DNA from: an uncultured Prevotellaceae bacterium
GTDB taxonomy: Bacteria > Bacteroidota > Bacteroidia > Bacteroidales > Bacteroidaceae
Assembly: GCA_900315565.1 (NCBI GenBank)
Contig: OMZS01000006.1
Coordinates: 1 to 64,000 of the forward strand
Direction: 5' to 3'
Length of the DNA: 64,000 nucleotides
Below, piece by piece: positions 52,138 through 60,091 of the stretch. Position numbers and translations under genes: made by a program. Numbering within the stretch: the stretch's first letter is position 1; each line of letters begins with the position of its first letter. The notes under the pieces were generated by a model. That model did no database searches. It had not been told where the DNA came from and was given only the letters and a program-made list of their open reading frames with translations.

Positions 52138-52992
52138 ATGAAACTGAACCTCACAAAGCCCCTTGTTGTATTCGACCTCGAAACAACGGGGCTTGACCTT
52201 GTTAAAGACCGGATTATCCAGATTTCGTACATCAAGATATTCCCCGACGGCACAGAGAAGCGCGTCAATCAGTTTGTAAATCCCGGTAAGCCCATTCCCC
52301 CAGAGGTGGTAGAACTGACGGGCATCAGTAACGAGGATGTCAGCAAGCAGCCAACGTTCAAGGAGCTGGCACCCCAGCTTAGCGAGACTTTCCGCGGCTG
52401 CGACTTTGCCGGTTTCAATTCCAACCATTTCGACGTGCCCATGCTCGCCGAGGAGTTTTTGCGTGCCGGCATCGACTTCGACTTTGCCAGTTGCCGACTC
52501 ATAGACGCACAAACCATCTTCCACAAAATGGAGCGCCGCAACCTGGCTGCCGCATACAAGTTCTATTGTGGACGAAAAATGGAAGAAGACTTCGAAGCCC
52601 ACCGCGCCGACCAGGACACCGAAGCCACCTACCGCGTGCTGATGGGACAACTCGACATGTATGAGCCTGGCCGTCAGGAAGAACCCGAACGTCAGCTCAA
52701 CAATAACATGGACGAGCTGGCCGCTTTCTCGAAGACCAACGACAACGTGGATTTCGCAGGCCGAATCGTCTGGAAAGAGATGACCGACGCTAAAGGCAGC
52801 CCCATTGTGGGAGCCGACGGAAAGCCGCGCCGCCACGAGGTGTTCAACTTTGGCAAATATAAGGGATGGGCTGTCACCGATGTGCTCCATCGCGACCCTG
52901 GCTACTACAGTTGGATGATGCAGAGCGACTTTACCAACAACACCAAGCAGGTGCTCACGCGCATACGGCTGAACGACTTCAACCAGAAATAA
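52138..52992 (+). CDS. DnaQ-family 3'-5' exonuclease with ExoX-like C-terminus
   Basis: The 284-residue product has the DEDDh exonuclease motifs: VVFDLETTGLD, GFNSNHFDVPML and HRADQDTEAT. A second small domain (~220-280) follows with FNFGKYKGWAVTDVLHRDPGYYSWMM, like the ExoX-type C-terminal domain. It could serve proofreading or repair. The position behind dnaN fits a replication role. Confidence 0.9.
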   Translation: MKLNLTKPLVVFDLETTGLDLVKDRIIQISYIKIFPDGTEKRVNQFVNPGKPIPPEVVELTGISNEDVSKQPTFKELAPQLSETFRGCDFAGFNSNHFDVPMLAEEFLRAGIDFDFASCRLIDAQTIFHKMERRNLAAAYKFYCGRKMEEDFEAHRADQDTEATYRVLMGQLDMYEPGRQEEPERQLNNNMDELAAFSKTNDNVDFAGRIVWKEMTDAKGSPIVGADGKPRRHEVFNFGKYKGWAVTDVLHRDPGYYSWMMQSDFTNNTKQVLTRIRLNDFNQK

Positions 52993-53058
52993 CCAACCCC
53001 CATCACCCAACACCCATTACCCATTACCTACCACCCAACACCCATCACCCAACACTCC
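52993..53058. repeat. CACCCAACACCCAT tandem repeat
   Basis: About eight units of CACCCA(A/T)(C/T)AC fill the 68-nt gap between the exonuclease gene and coaBC. The same words recur in frame inside coaBC at 53604-53650. Confidence 0.9.
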
Positions 53059-53060
53059 AA

Positions 53061-54278
53061 ATGCTAAAAGGAAAGAAAATCGTACTGGGCATCACGGGCA
53101 GCATTGCCGCCTACAAAGCCTGCTTCATCATACGCGCCCTCATCAAGCAGGGAGCCGAGGTGCAAGTGGTCATTACGCCTGCCGGCAAGGAGTTTATTAC
53201 TCCCATCACGCTGTCGGCACTCACCCACAAACCCGTTGTGAGCGAGTTCTTTTCTCAGCGCGACGGCACGTGGAACTCGCATGTGGATTTAGGACTCTGG
53301 GCCGATGCCATGCTCATAGCCCCAGCAACCGCCAGCACCATCGGCAAGATGGCCAACGGCATTGCCGACAACATGCTCATAACCACCTACCTCTCGATGA
53401 AAGCACCCGTGTTTGTAGCTCCAGCCATGGACCTCGACATGTTCGCCCACCCCACTACGCAGCAAAACCTCGACCGCCTGCGCTCGTTTGGCAACACCAT
53501 CATAGAGCCGCAAAGCGGTTTTTTGGCCAGTGGGCTTGAGGGAAAAGGCCGTATGGAAGAGCCCGACAAGATTGTGGAGTTTCTCGACCAGGCTCTCACC
53601 ATCCAAGACCCAACACCCATCACCCATCACCCATCACCCATCACCCACAAACACATCGTTATCACCGCCGGGCCCACCTACGAAAAGATTGACCCTGTGC
53701 GCTTCATCGGCAATTACAGCAGCGGGAAAATGGGGTTTGCGCTAGCCGAGGAATGTTCGCGCCGTGGTGCAGAGGTGACGCTGGTGGCAGGTCCGGTGGC
53801 GCTGAAGTGTTCGGAAAACATCCACCGCATCGATGTGGAAAGTTGTCAGCAAATGTACGAGGCCACAACCGACGCCTTTGAGCATGCCGACGCGGCCATT
53901 CTGTGTGCTGCTGTGGCCGATTTCCGACCAGAGACGGTGGCCGACCAGAAAATTAAGCGCAAGGACGACAACCTGACCATACGACTGGCTCCCAACCCCG
54001 ACATTGCCGCCGCGCTGGGACGCATGAAACGCGATGGACAACGACTTGTAGGCTTTGCTCTCGAAACCAACGACGAAGAAAGCAATGCCCGCCACAAACT
54101 GGAGAAGAAAAACCTGGACTTCATCGTGCTGAACAGTCTCCGAAATCAGGGAACTTGTTTCCGCTCTGATGAAAACCAGATAAAAATCATCTCTGCGCAA
54201 GGAGAAAAAACTTACGAGAAAAAGAACAAAACAGAGGTGGCTGCCGACATTATCGACCAACTGGAAGCTATCATCTAA
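53061..54278 (+). CDS. coaBC: Bifunctional phosphopantothenoylcysteine decarboxylase/phosphopantothenate-cysteine ligase
   Basis: The start is the ATG at 53061, directly after the repeat. The product has 405 residues. The CoaC flavoprotein domain (~1-180) shows LGITGSIAAYKA, ADAMLIAPATASTIGKMANGIADN and VAPAMDLDMF. The CoaB domain (~197-405) shows ITAGPTYEKIDPVRFIGNYSSGKMGFALAEE and FALETNDEE. Between them residues ~182-197 (QDPTPITHHPSPITHKH) are encoded by CACCCAT repeats identical in type to those upstream of the gene. It makes 4'-phosphopantetheine for coenzyme A. Confidence 0.95.
   Translation: MLKGKKIVLGITGSIAAYKACFIIRALIKQGAEVQVVITPAGKEFITPITLSALTHKPVVSEFFSQRDGTWNSHVDLGLWADAMLIAPATASTIGKMANGIADNMLITTYLSMKAPVFVAPAMDLDMFAHPTTQQNLDRLRSFGNTIIEPQSGFLASGLEGKGRMEEPDKIVEFLDQALTIQDPTPITHHPSPITHKHIVITAGPTYEKIDPVRFIGNYSSGKMGFALAEECSRRGAEVTLVAGPVALKCSENIHRIDVESCQQMYEATTDAFEHADAAILCAAVADFRPETVADQKIKRKDDNLTIRLAPNPDIAAALGRMKRDGQRLVGFALETNDEESNARHKLEKKNLDFIVLNSLRNQGTCFRSDENQIKIISAQGEKTYEKKNKTEVAADIIDQLEAII
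53604..53650 (+). repeat. In-frame CACCCAT repeat at the CoaC-CoaB junction
   Basis: Five to six CACCCATCACCCAT units encode a Thr/His/Pro/Ile linker. Because the unit is 7 nt, a change of copy number by other than three units would shift the frame. Confidence 0.9.
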
Positions 54279-54300
54279 CCACCCAATAACACCGCAACAC

Positions 54301-55215
54301 ATGATTAATCGCGTGAAAACCATTTTGCTGGCATTGCTGCTTCTGACGACTGTCGCCTCGACCGTCAGGGCACAAGAACTGTTGGCAAAAATCACCATCA
54401 ACCATAGCCAGATACAGGGAACCGACGCCAGTGTGTTCGACAACCTACAACAGACACTCGAACAGTTTGTCAACGACCGTCAATGGACCGCGCTGCAGTT
54501 TCAGAAAAACGAGCGCATCAACTGCAACTTCAACATTACCGTCACGAAATACGACCCTTCGACCAACCTTTTCACGTGCAACGCGCTGATTCAGGCCAAC
54601 CGGCCCGTCTATAACTCGGCTTACACCACTACCTTATATAATAATAAGGACAACGACTTCAACTTTGAGTTCGCACAGTTTGACCAGCTTAACTTCGACG
54701 ACGAGCAGATTGACAATCAGCTCGTAGCACTTTTTGCTTACTATGCATATCTCATCATCGGACTCGACCTCGACAGTTTTGCTCCCATGGGCGGCGAGGA
54801 AGTGCTGCAACGTTGCCTCTATCTTACCAACAACGCACAGAACCTGAGCTTCACCGGATGGAAAGCTTTCGACAACGACCGCAACCGTTTTGCCATCATC
54901 AACGACTATCTCGACGGTTCAATGCGTCCCTTCCGCCAGTTGCAGTACGACTACTACCGTCAGGGACTCGACGAAATGGCAAACAACGCCGAGCGTGGGC
55001 GCACCAACATCACCACTGCTCTGGAAAACCTGAAGAAAGCCCACGAAGACAAACCCCTGAGCATGCTTCCCCAAATCTGGACCGACTACAAGCGCGATGA
55101 GCTGGCCAACATTTACAAAGGAAAAGGCACTCAGAAGGAGAAAGAGGCCATCTACGAACTGCTGTTCTCCATCAATGCCTCGCAAAACAATTCGTGGGAA
55201 CAAATAAAACAATGA
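54301..55215 (+). CDS. DUF4835 family protein (PorD-like)
   Basis: The 304-residue product has a signal peptide (TILLALLLLTTVASTVRA) and the DUF4835 features ELLAKITINHSQIQGTDASVFDNLQQTLEQFVNDRQW and FAYYAYLIIGLDLDSFAPMGG. Members are linked to the type IX secretion system as PorD-type proteins; that naming is from established family knowledge. It is probably periplasmic or membrane-associated. The order coaBC-DUF4835-recN is conserved in Bacteroidetes. Confidence 0.9.
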   Translation: MINRVKTILLALLLLTTVASTVRAQELLAKITINHSQIQGTDASVFDNLQQTLEQFVNDRQWTALQFQKNERINCNFNITVTKYDPSTNLFTCNALIQANRPVYNSAYTTTLYNNKDNDFNFEFAQFDQLNFDDEQIDNQLVALFAYYAYLIIGLDLDSFAPMGGEEVLQRCLYLTNNAQNLSFTGWKAFDNDRNRFAIINDYLDGSMRPFRQLQYDYYRQGLDEMANNAERGRTNITTALENLKKAHEDKPLSMLPQIWTDYKRDELANIYKGKGTQKEKEAIYELLFSINASQNNSWEQIKQ

Positions 55216-55252
55216 CGACGACCGCAAAAGAAAACTGTACGCAAGCACAACA

Positions 55253-56908
55253 ATGATTAAACAACTATACATCAAGAACTTCACGCTCATTGATGAACTC
55301 AACATGCAACTGCATCCGGGGTTCTCGGTCATCACCGGCGAAACGGGTGCGGGAAAAAGCATTATACTGGGTGCCATCGGGCTACTGCTAGGACAGCGTG
55401 CCGACTCAAAAAGCATCAAAGCCGGCAAAGAACGCTGCACTATTGAGGCACATTTCGACCTCAGCCGTTACGATTTGAGCCAACTTTTTCTCGACAACGA
55501 CATTGACTACGACCCTACCGACTGCATCCTTCGGCGTGAACTGACGGCTGCAGGCAAGAGCCGTGCGTTCATCAACGACACGCCCGTGTCGTTGCAACTC
55601 ATGCGCGAACTGGGCGAAAAGCTGGTGGATGTGCACAGCCAGCACCAGAACCTGCTGCTCAACAAAGCCGATTTTCAGCTTAGTGTGGTGGATATTCTGG
55701 CCAGCGACAGCCAGCAACTGGCCGACTATCGTAAGGCTTACACGCAATACCGCGACACCCTTGAAGCGCTGGAACAACTGAAGGCCAGCATTGCTCAAAA
55801 CCGCCAGAACGAAGACTACATGCGTTTTCAGTACGACGAGTTGTCGTCGGCCAAGCTGCAAGTTGGCGAACAAGAGCAGCTGGAGGCCGAAAGCGAGACG
55901 CTCAACCACGCCGAAGAAATAAAAAGCGCGCTCTATGAGGCCGACAACACTCTGAATGGCGACGACAGCATGGTGCAGCACATCAGGCTGACAGTCAACT
56001 CTCTGCGCAACATTGAGAAAGTGTTTCCCGCAGTTGGCGAACTGGCCGAACGGATGGAAAGTTGCCACATAGAACTAAAAGATATTGCCCAGGAAATAAG
56101 CTCGCAGCTCGACAGCGTCGATTTCGATCCTGCCCGCCTCGATGCCATCAACGACCGGCTCGACCGCATCTATACGCTGCAACAGAAATATCACGTAGAA
56201 ACCATTGCCGAGCTGATTGACATTGAGCAAAAACTGCATCAGCAGCTCAGCCAAATAGAAAACAGCGATGACGCTCTGCTACAGTTGCAGCAACAATTGG
56301 AGCAGACCCGTAAACTGGCTGAGCAAAAGGCATCTGCATTGACCCGATGCCGGCAACAGGCAGCCAAAACCATCGAACAGCAAATGCAACAGCGGCTCAT
56401 ACCATTGGGCATTCCCAATGTGCGTTTCAAAGTGAGCATCGAGCCAAAGCCCATTGGCAGCGACGGAGCCGACAAGGTGGCTTTCCTCTTCAGTGCTAAC
56501 AAGAGCACACCCATGCAGCCCGTTGCTCAAGTTGCCTCGGGCGGTGAAATAGCCCGCGTCATGCTCTCGCTGAAAGCCATGATTAGCGGTGCCGTCAAAC
56601 TGCCCACCATCATTTTCGACGAGATTGACACAGGCGTTAGTGGAAAAACTGCCGAGAGCATGGCTCTCATCATGCAAGAAATGGGAAGCCACGACCGACA
56701 GGTCATCAGTATCACCCACCTGCCACAGATAGCCGCCCGAGGTGCCAACCACTACAAGGTGGAAAAAACAGAAACTCCACAAGGCACTCAAAGCACCATG
56801 ACGGAGCTCACTACCGAACAGCGTATAGAAGAAATAGCCCAGATGCTGAGCGGTGCCAACGTGAGTGAGGCCGCCCTGCAAAATGCACGAGAACTGTTAA
56901 TGAGTTAA
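55253..56908 (+). CDS. recN: DNA repair protein RecN
   Basis: The 551-residue SMC-like ATPase has a Walker A (ITGETGAGKSII), a long coiled-coil middle (~150-360), the signature ASGGEIARVMLSLKAM and a Walker B (PTIIFDEIDTGVSGKTAES). VISITHLPQIAARG is the D/H-loop region. It acts in recombinational repair of double-strand breaks. Confidence 0.97.
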   Translation: MIKQLYIKNFTLIDELNMQLHPGFSVITGETGAGKSIILGAIGLLLGQRADSKSIKAGKERCTIEAHFDLSRYDLSQLFLDNDIDYDPTDCILRRELTAAGKSRAFINDTPVSLQLMRELGEKLVDVHSQHQNLLLNKADFQLSVVDILASDSQQLADYRKAYTQYRDTLEALEQLKASIAQNRQNEDYMRFQYDELSSAKLQVGEQEQLEAESETLNHAEEIKSALYEADNTLNGDDSMVQHIRLTVNSLRNIEKVFPAVGELAERMESCHIELKDIAQEISSQLDSVDFDPARLDAINDRLDRIYTLQQKYHVETIAELIDIEQKLHQQLSQIENSDDALLQLQQQLEQTRKLAEQKASALTRCRQQAAKTIEQQMQQRLIPLGIPNVRFKVSIEPKPIGSDGADKVAFLFSANKSTPMQPVAQVASGGEIARVMLSLKAMISGAVKLPTIIFDEIDTGVSGKTAESMALIMQEMGSHDRQVISITHLPQIAARGANHYKVEKTETPQGTQSTMTELTTEQRIEEIAQMLSGANVSEAALQNARELLMS

Positions 56909-57030
56909 GAGTTAGGAGTTAGGAGTTAAGAGTTAAGAGTTAGGAGTTAAGAGTTAGGAGTTAGGAATGAAATTGTGAAATTGTAAAATTGTGAAATTGT
57001 AAAATCGTGAAATTGTAAAATCGTAAAATA
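56907..57030. repeat. GAGTTAGGAGTTAA and AAATTGTGAAATTGTAA tandem repeats
   Basis: About eight TTA(A/G)GAG(T) units run directly from the recN stop to ~56967. About seven AAATTGT(G/A)A units follow up to the next start. They fill the whole gap between the two genes. Confidence 0.9.
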
Positions 57031-57035
57031 TAAAC

Positions 57036-58721
57036 ATGAAGAAATATTATTGGGTAATCATACTGCTTGCTTTCATTGGCAGCAGACACACACAACTGAA
57101 CGCACAGCCTGCACCAGTGAAAGCCGCTGCCAAGGCTGTGTTCACACTCACTACATTCAATGCCGACGGCACTATCTTGGCCAGTAGCCACGGTGTGTTT
57201 ATTGGCTCCAACGGCGAGGCCATCAGCGACCTCACCCCCTTCTTGGGTGCCGCAAAGGCCGTGGTGGTGGATGCCAACGGAAAGAAAATGGATGTTGAGC
57301 GCATGATGGGAGTCAACAGCATGTACGACCTGGCCAAGTTCCGCGTCAGCGGAAAAACCACAGCTGCACAGCCTGCGCCCTCTGCCGCTGCTGCAGGGAG
57401 TCAAGCCTGGCTACTGCCCTACGCCTACAGCAAAAACGACTCGAAAGCCAGCACAGCCCCCATCGAAACCCGGGTGAAAGGCGTGGAGACCTTCATGGAG
57501 AAATACCCTTTCTACATCTTCGACACACAGATTCCCGAAAACGTCAGCGCATGTCCTTTCGTCAATGCCCAGGGTCAGGTGCTCGGACTGCTGCAGCTCA
57601 CGCAGAGTGGCGACAATCTGCACGCCCCGTCGGCCAAGTTCATCGACGACCAGCAGGTGAATGCCATCAGCATCAACGATGCCACATTCAGCCGCATTGG
57701 CATTCCTCCGGCACTGCCCACGAAGCTAGAAGATGCCCAACTGGCACTGATGGTGTCGGGTAATGACGCCGCTAAGCATGCCGCACTCACGGAAGATTTC
57801 ATCCGACAATACCCCAACCTGCCCGACGGCTATCAGGCACGCGCACAAATTGAAATGGCTGCCAATAAGTTCGACGACGCAGCTCGCGACATGTCGGTTG
57901 TTATCAAAAACAGCGAAAAGAAAGACGAGGCCTACTTCAACTACGGCCAACTCATCTACAACAAACTCATTTACAACCCACAGCAACCCTACGCGGCATG
58001 GACCTACGACACCGCCATGGAGCAAGCCGACAAGGCTTACAGCATCAACCCGCTTCCTGTGTATAAACATTTGCAGGCGCAAATCAACTTCTCGAAAGGC
58101 AACTATCAGAAGGCACACGACATGTTCATTGAACTCACAAACAGCAACCTGCGAAGCCCCGAAGTATTCTACGAAGCTGCTCACGCCCAGCAGATGCTCA
58201 ACCCTAAGGACACTGCCTTCATTGCACTCATCGACAGTGCCATCGTCAACTGCGACAGCATCAACCACACCAATCCCGCACCCTATATCCTTGCACGCGC
58301 CCAGGCATGGGAAACAGCAGGCTACTATCGCAAGGCCGTCAACGACTACGGCATCTACGGTCTTATCATGCGTCCGCAGCTTACGTCCAATTTCTATTAC
58401 GTGCGCGAGCAGTGCGAGGTAAAGGCCAAACTGTTCCAGCAGGCCCTCATCGACATCAACACCGCTATTGCCCTCGACCAGCAAAACGTGCTCTACTATG
58501 CCGAAAAAGCCAATTTGCTCTTACGAGTCAATCAGCTTGACGCTGCCATTACCGTGGCCGAACAGTGCATTGGACTAGAGCCCGAATACAGCGACGGTTA
58601 CTTGGTGCTCGGTCTTGCCCAGATACAAAATAAGCGCAAGCCCGAAGGCCTGCGCAATCTCGAACGCGCCCGCGACTTAGGCAACCCCCAAGCACAGCCG
58701 CTCATTGATAAGTATAAATGA
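57036..58721 (+). CDS. Secreted degenerate trypsin-like/TPR protein
   Basis: The 561-residue product has a signal peptide (YYWVIILLAFIGSRHTQLNA). Residues ~30-235 follow the chymotrypsin-like serine protease fold (SSHGVFIGSNGEAISDLTPF, SMYDLAKFRV, NVSACPFVNAQGQVLGLL). However, the positions expected for the catalytic His (after the first strand) and Ser (GNSGSP region) do not carry those residues in the usual context, so it looks inactive. The C-terminal ~300 residues are TPR repeats (ALIDINTAIALDQQNVLYYAEKANLLLRVNQLDAAITVAEQCIGLEPEYSDGYLVLGLAQIQ). It is probably a periplasmic scaffold. Confidence 0.75.
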   Translation: MKKYYWVIILLAFIGSRHTQLNAQPAPVKAAAKAVFTLTTFNADGTILASSHGVFIGSNGEAISDLTPFLGAAKAVVVDANGKKMDVERMMGVNSMYDLAKFRVSGKTTAAQPAPSAAAAGSQAWLLPYAYSKNDSKASTAPIETRVKGVETFMEKYPFYIFDTQIPENVSACPFVNAQGQVLGLLQLTQSGDNLHAPSAKFIDDQQVNAISINDATFSRIGIPPALPTKLEDAQLALMVSGNDAAKHAALTEDFIRQYPNLPDGYQARAQIEMAANKFDDAARDMSVVIKNSEKKDEAYFNYGQLIYNKLIYNPQQPYAAWTYDTAMEQADKAYSINPLPVYKHLQAQINFSKGNYQKAHDMFIELTNSNLRSPEVFYEAAHAQQMLNPKDTAFIALIDSAIVNCDSINHTNPAPYILARAQAWETAGYYRKAVNDYGIYGLIMRPQLTSNFYYVREQCEVKAKLFQQALIDINTAIALDQQNVLYYAEKANLLLRVNQLDAAITVAEQCIGLEPEYSDGYLVLGLAQIQNKRKPEGLRNLERARDLGNPQAQPLIDKYK

Positions 58722-58742
58722 AAAGCGAAAAGTAAAGGACAC

Positions 58743-59546
58743 TTATTTCAGCTCAAACACGCCGCTGGGCATCTTTCGTTTGAGCACATCGAGCAGAAAA
58801 TCTTTTCCGGGTAAGAGCCCATAGCTTTGAAGCACCATCTCAACTGTCTTACGTGCCAGTTCGGGATGGTTGTTCTCCTCGCTCAGGTGGCACAACCACA
58901 CATGTTTCAGTTTTGGTGTGGCGTTTTCGGCAATAGCTGCCGCACAATCCTTGTTGCTCAGATGGCCAATGGGCCCTAGAATGCGGTCTTTCAGATACTG
59001 GGGATAAGGACCTACGCGCAACATTTCCTCATCATGGTTGGCTTCTATCACCAGATAGTCGGCTTCGCCAATGAACGTTTTCATTTCGTCGCTCACATGG
59101 CCAGCATCGGTCATCAGACAAAATGTAATGCCCTCGCAAACAATCTTGAAGCCCAGGTTGTCGCTGCTGTCGTGAGGAACAGGAAAAGAAGTAATCGTAA
59201 AGTCACCCAGTTGGAAAGTGTCTCCTTCTTGAATGACTCTAATATTTTCGTTATCTATTTTGCGGCGTACACAGTAGTTAGAGGCAATGCCGTTGTGCAC
59301 CTTGCGGCTGGCATAAACAGGAACATTGAAATCGCAGCTGAAACTGCCCACCGACTTGACGTGGTCGGCATGATCGTGGGTAACAAGCACATAATTTACT
59401 TGAGCCGGCTTCAGCCCAAAGTCGTGAAAGTGCTTCTTCAGTATTCGTAGTCCTACTCCTGTATCTATCAATAAGCCATCCTTTTCGGTGTAGAGATAAT
59501 AGCAGTTGCCGCTACTACCGCTGCCAAAGGATATAAAATTCAGCAT
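58743..59546 (-). CDS. WalJ/YycJ-like MBL-fold hydrolase
   Basis: The 267-residue product starts LNFISFGSGSSGNCYYL with LLIDTGVGLRILKKHF. It has the zinc motif VTHDHADHVKSVGSF and MTDAGHVSDEM, then HVWLCHLSEENNHP. This is the YycJ/WalJ subgroup, whose members act as nucleases or phosphodiesterases in DNA repair or envelope control. It is convergent with the TPR gene. Confidence 0.88.
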   Translation of the reverse strand: MLNFISFGSGSSGNCYYLYTEKDGLLIDTGVGLRILKKHFHDFGLKPAQVNYVLVTHDHADHVKSVGSFSCDFNVPVYASRKVHNGIASNYCVRRKIDNENIRVIQEGDTFQLGDFTITSFPVPHDSSDNLGFKIVCEGITFCLMTDAGHVSDEMKTFIGEADYLVIEANHDEEMLRVGPYPQYLKDRILGPIGHLSNKDCAAAIAENATPKLKHVWLCHLSEENNHPELARKTVEMVLQSYGLLPGKDFLLDVLKRKMPSGVFELK

Positions 59547-59607
59547 TTTTTGTGGTTATTTTGATGCAAAATTACGGAAAATCGGTGTGATAACCAAAGA
59601 AAATACT

Positions 59608-59615
59608 TACCTTTG
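59608..59615 (+). promoter_or_regulatory. -7 box of the small lipoprotein gene
   Basis: TACCTTTG fits the -7 consensus and lies 20 nt before the start codon. No exact -33 TTTG is seen. Confidence 0.55.
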
Positions 59616-59635
59616 CCGAAAATTTAATCTTTTAT

Positions 59636-60091
59636 ATGAAATTTAATTTTTCTGCCATCTTCGTGCTTCTGCTTCTCTGCTTGTCGTGCAATGGTGAATT
59701 TGTAGGCAGCGAGAGCAAACTCAGGAATTGTGCCGACAGCTTTGCCACTTACTATTTCAACTACCACTTTCAGGATGCCATGCGGTTCTGCACCCCCCAG
59801 TCCGAACGGTGGCTCACCTATGCGGCCAGCAATGTCCACCAGGCCGACGTTGATATTCTGAAGACGCTCTCCGAAGGTGCCGGCATAGAAGTGACCGACC
59901 TAGATATAACTGACGACACCACAGCCACGGTGCGCATCCATGTCACACATTTTCTGCAGATGGACACCATCGGCACCAGCGGGCACATGGCACGCGAGGC
60001 CACATTTGTGCTACCTGCCGTCTATGCTGAAAAACAATGGAAAATCAGAATGGAAGGCCTACCGCGAAGTGAAAAGAGTGGTCGCGACTGA
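59636..60091 (+). CDS. Small lipoprotein (DUF4878-like)
   Basis: The 151-residue product has a lipoprotein signal (FSAIFVLLLLCLSC, cleavage before the Cys in LSC). It then has a compact domain (NCADSFATYYFNYHFQDAMRFCTPQSERWLTY ... VTDLDITDDTTATVRIHVTHFL ... WKIRMEGLPRSE), the cystatin/NTF2-like layout of DUF4878-type proteins. The function is unknown. Its last 47 nt overlap the 3' end of the convergent tamL-like gene. Confidence 0.75.
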   Translation: MKFNFSAIFVLLLLCLSCNGEFVGSESKLRNCADSFATYYFNYHFQDAMRFCTPQSERWLTYAASNVHQADVDILKTLSEGAGIEVTDLDITDDTTATVRIHVTHFLQMDTIGTSGHMAREATFVLPAVYAEKQWKIRMEGLPRSEKSGRD

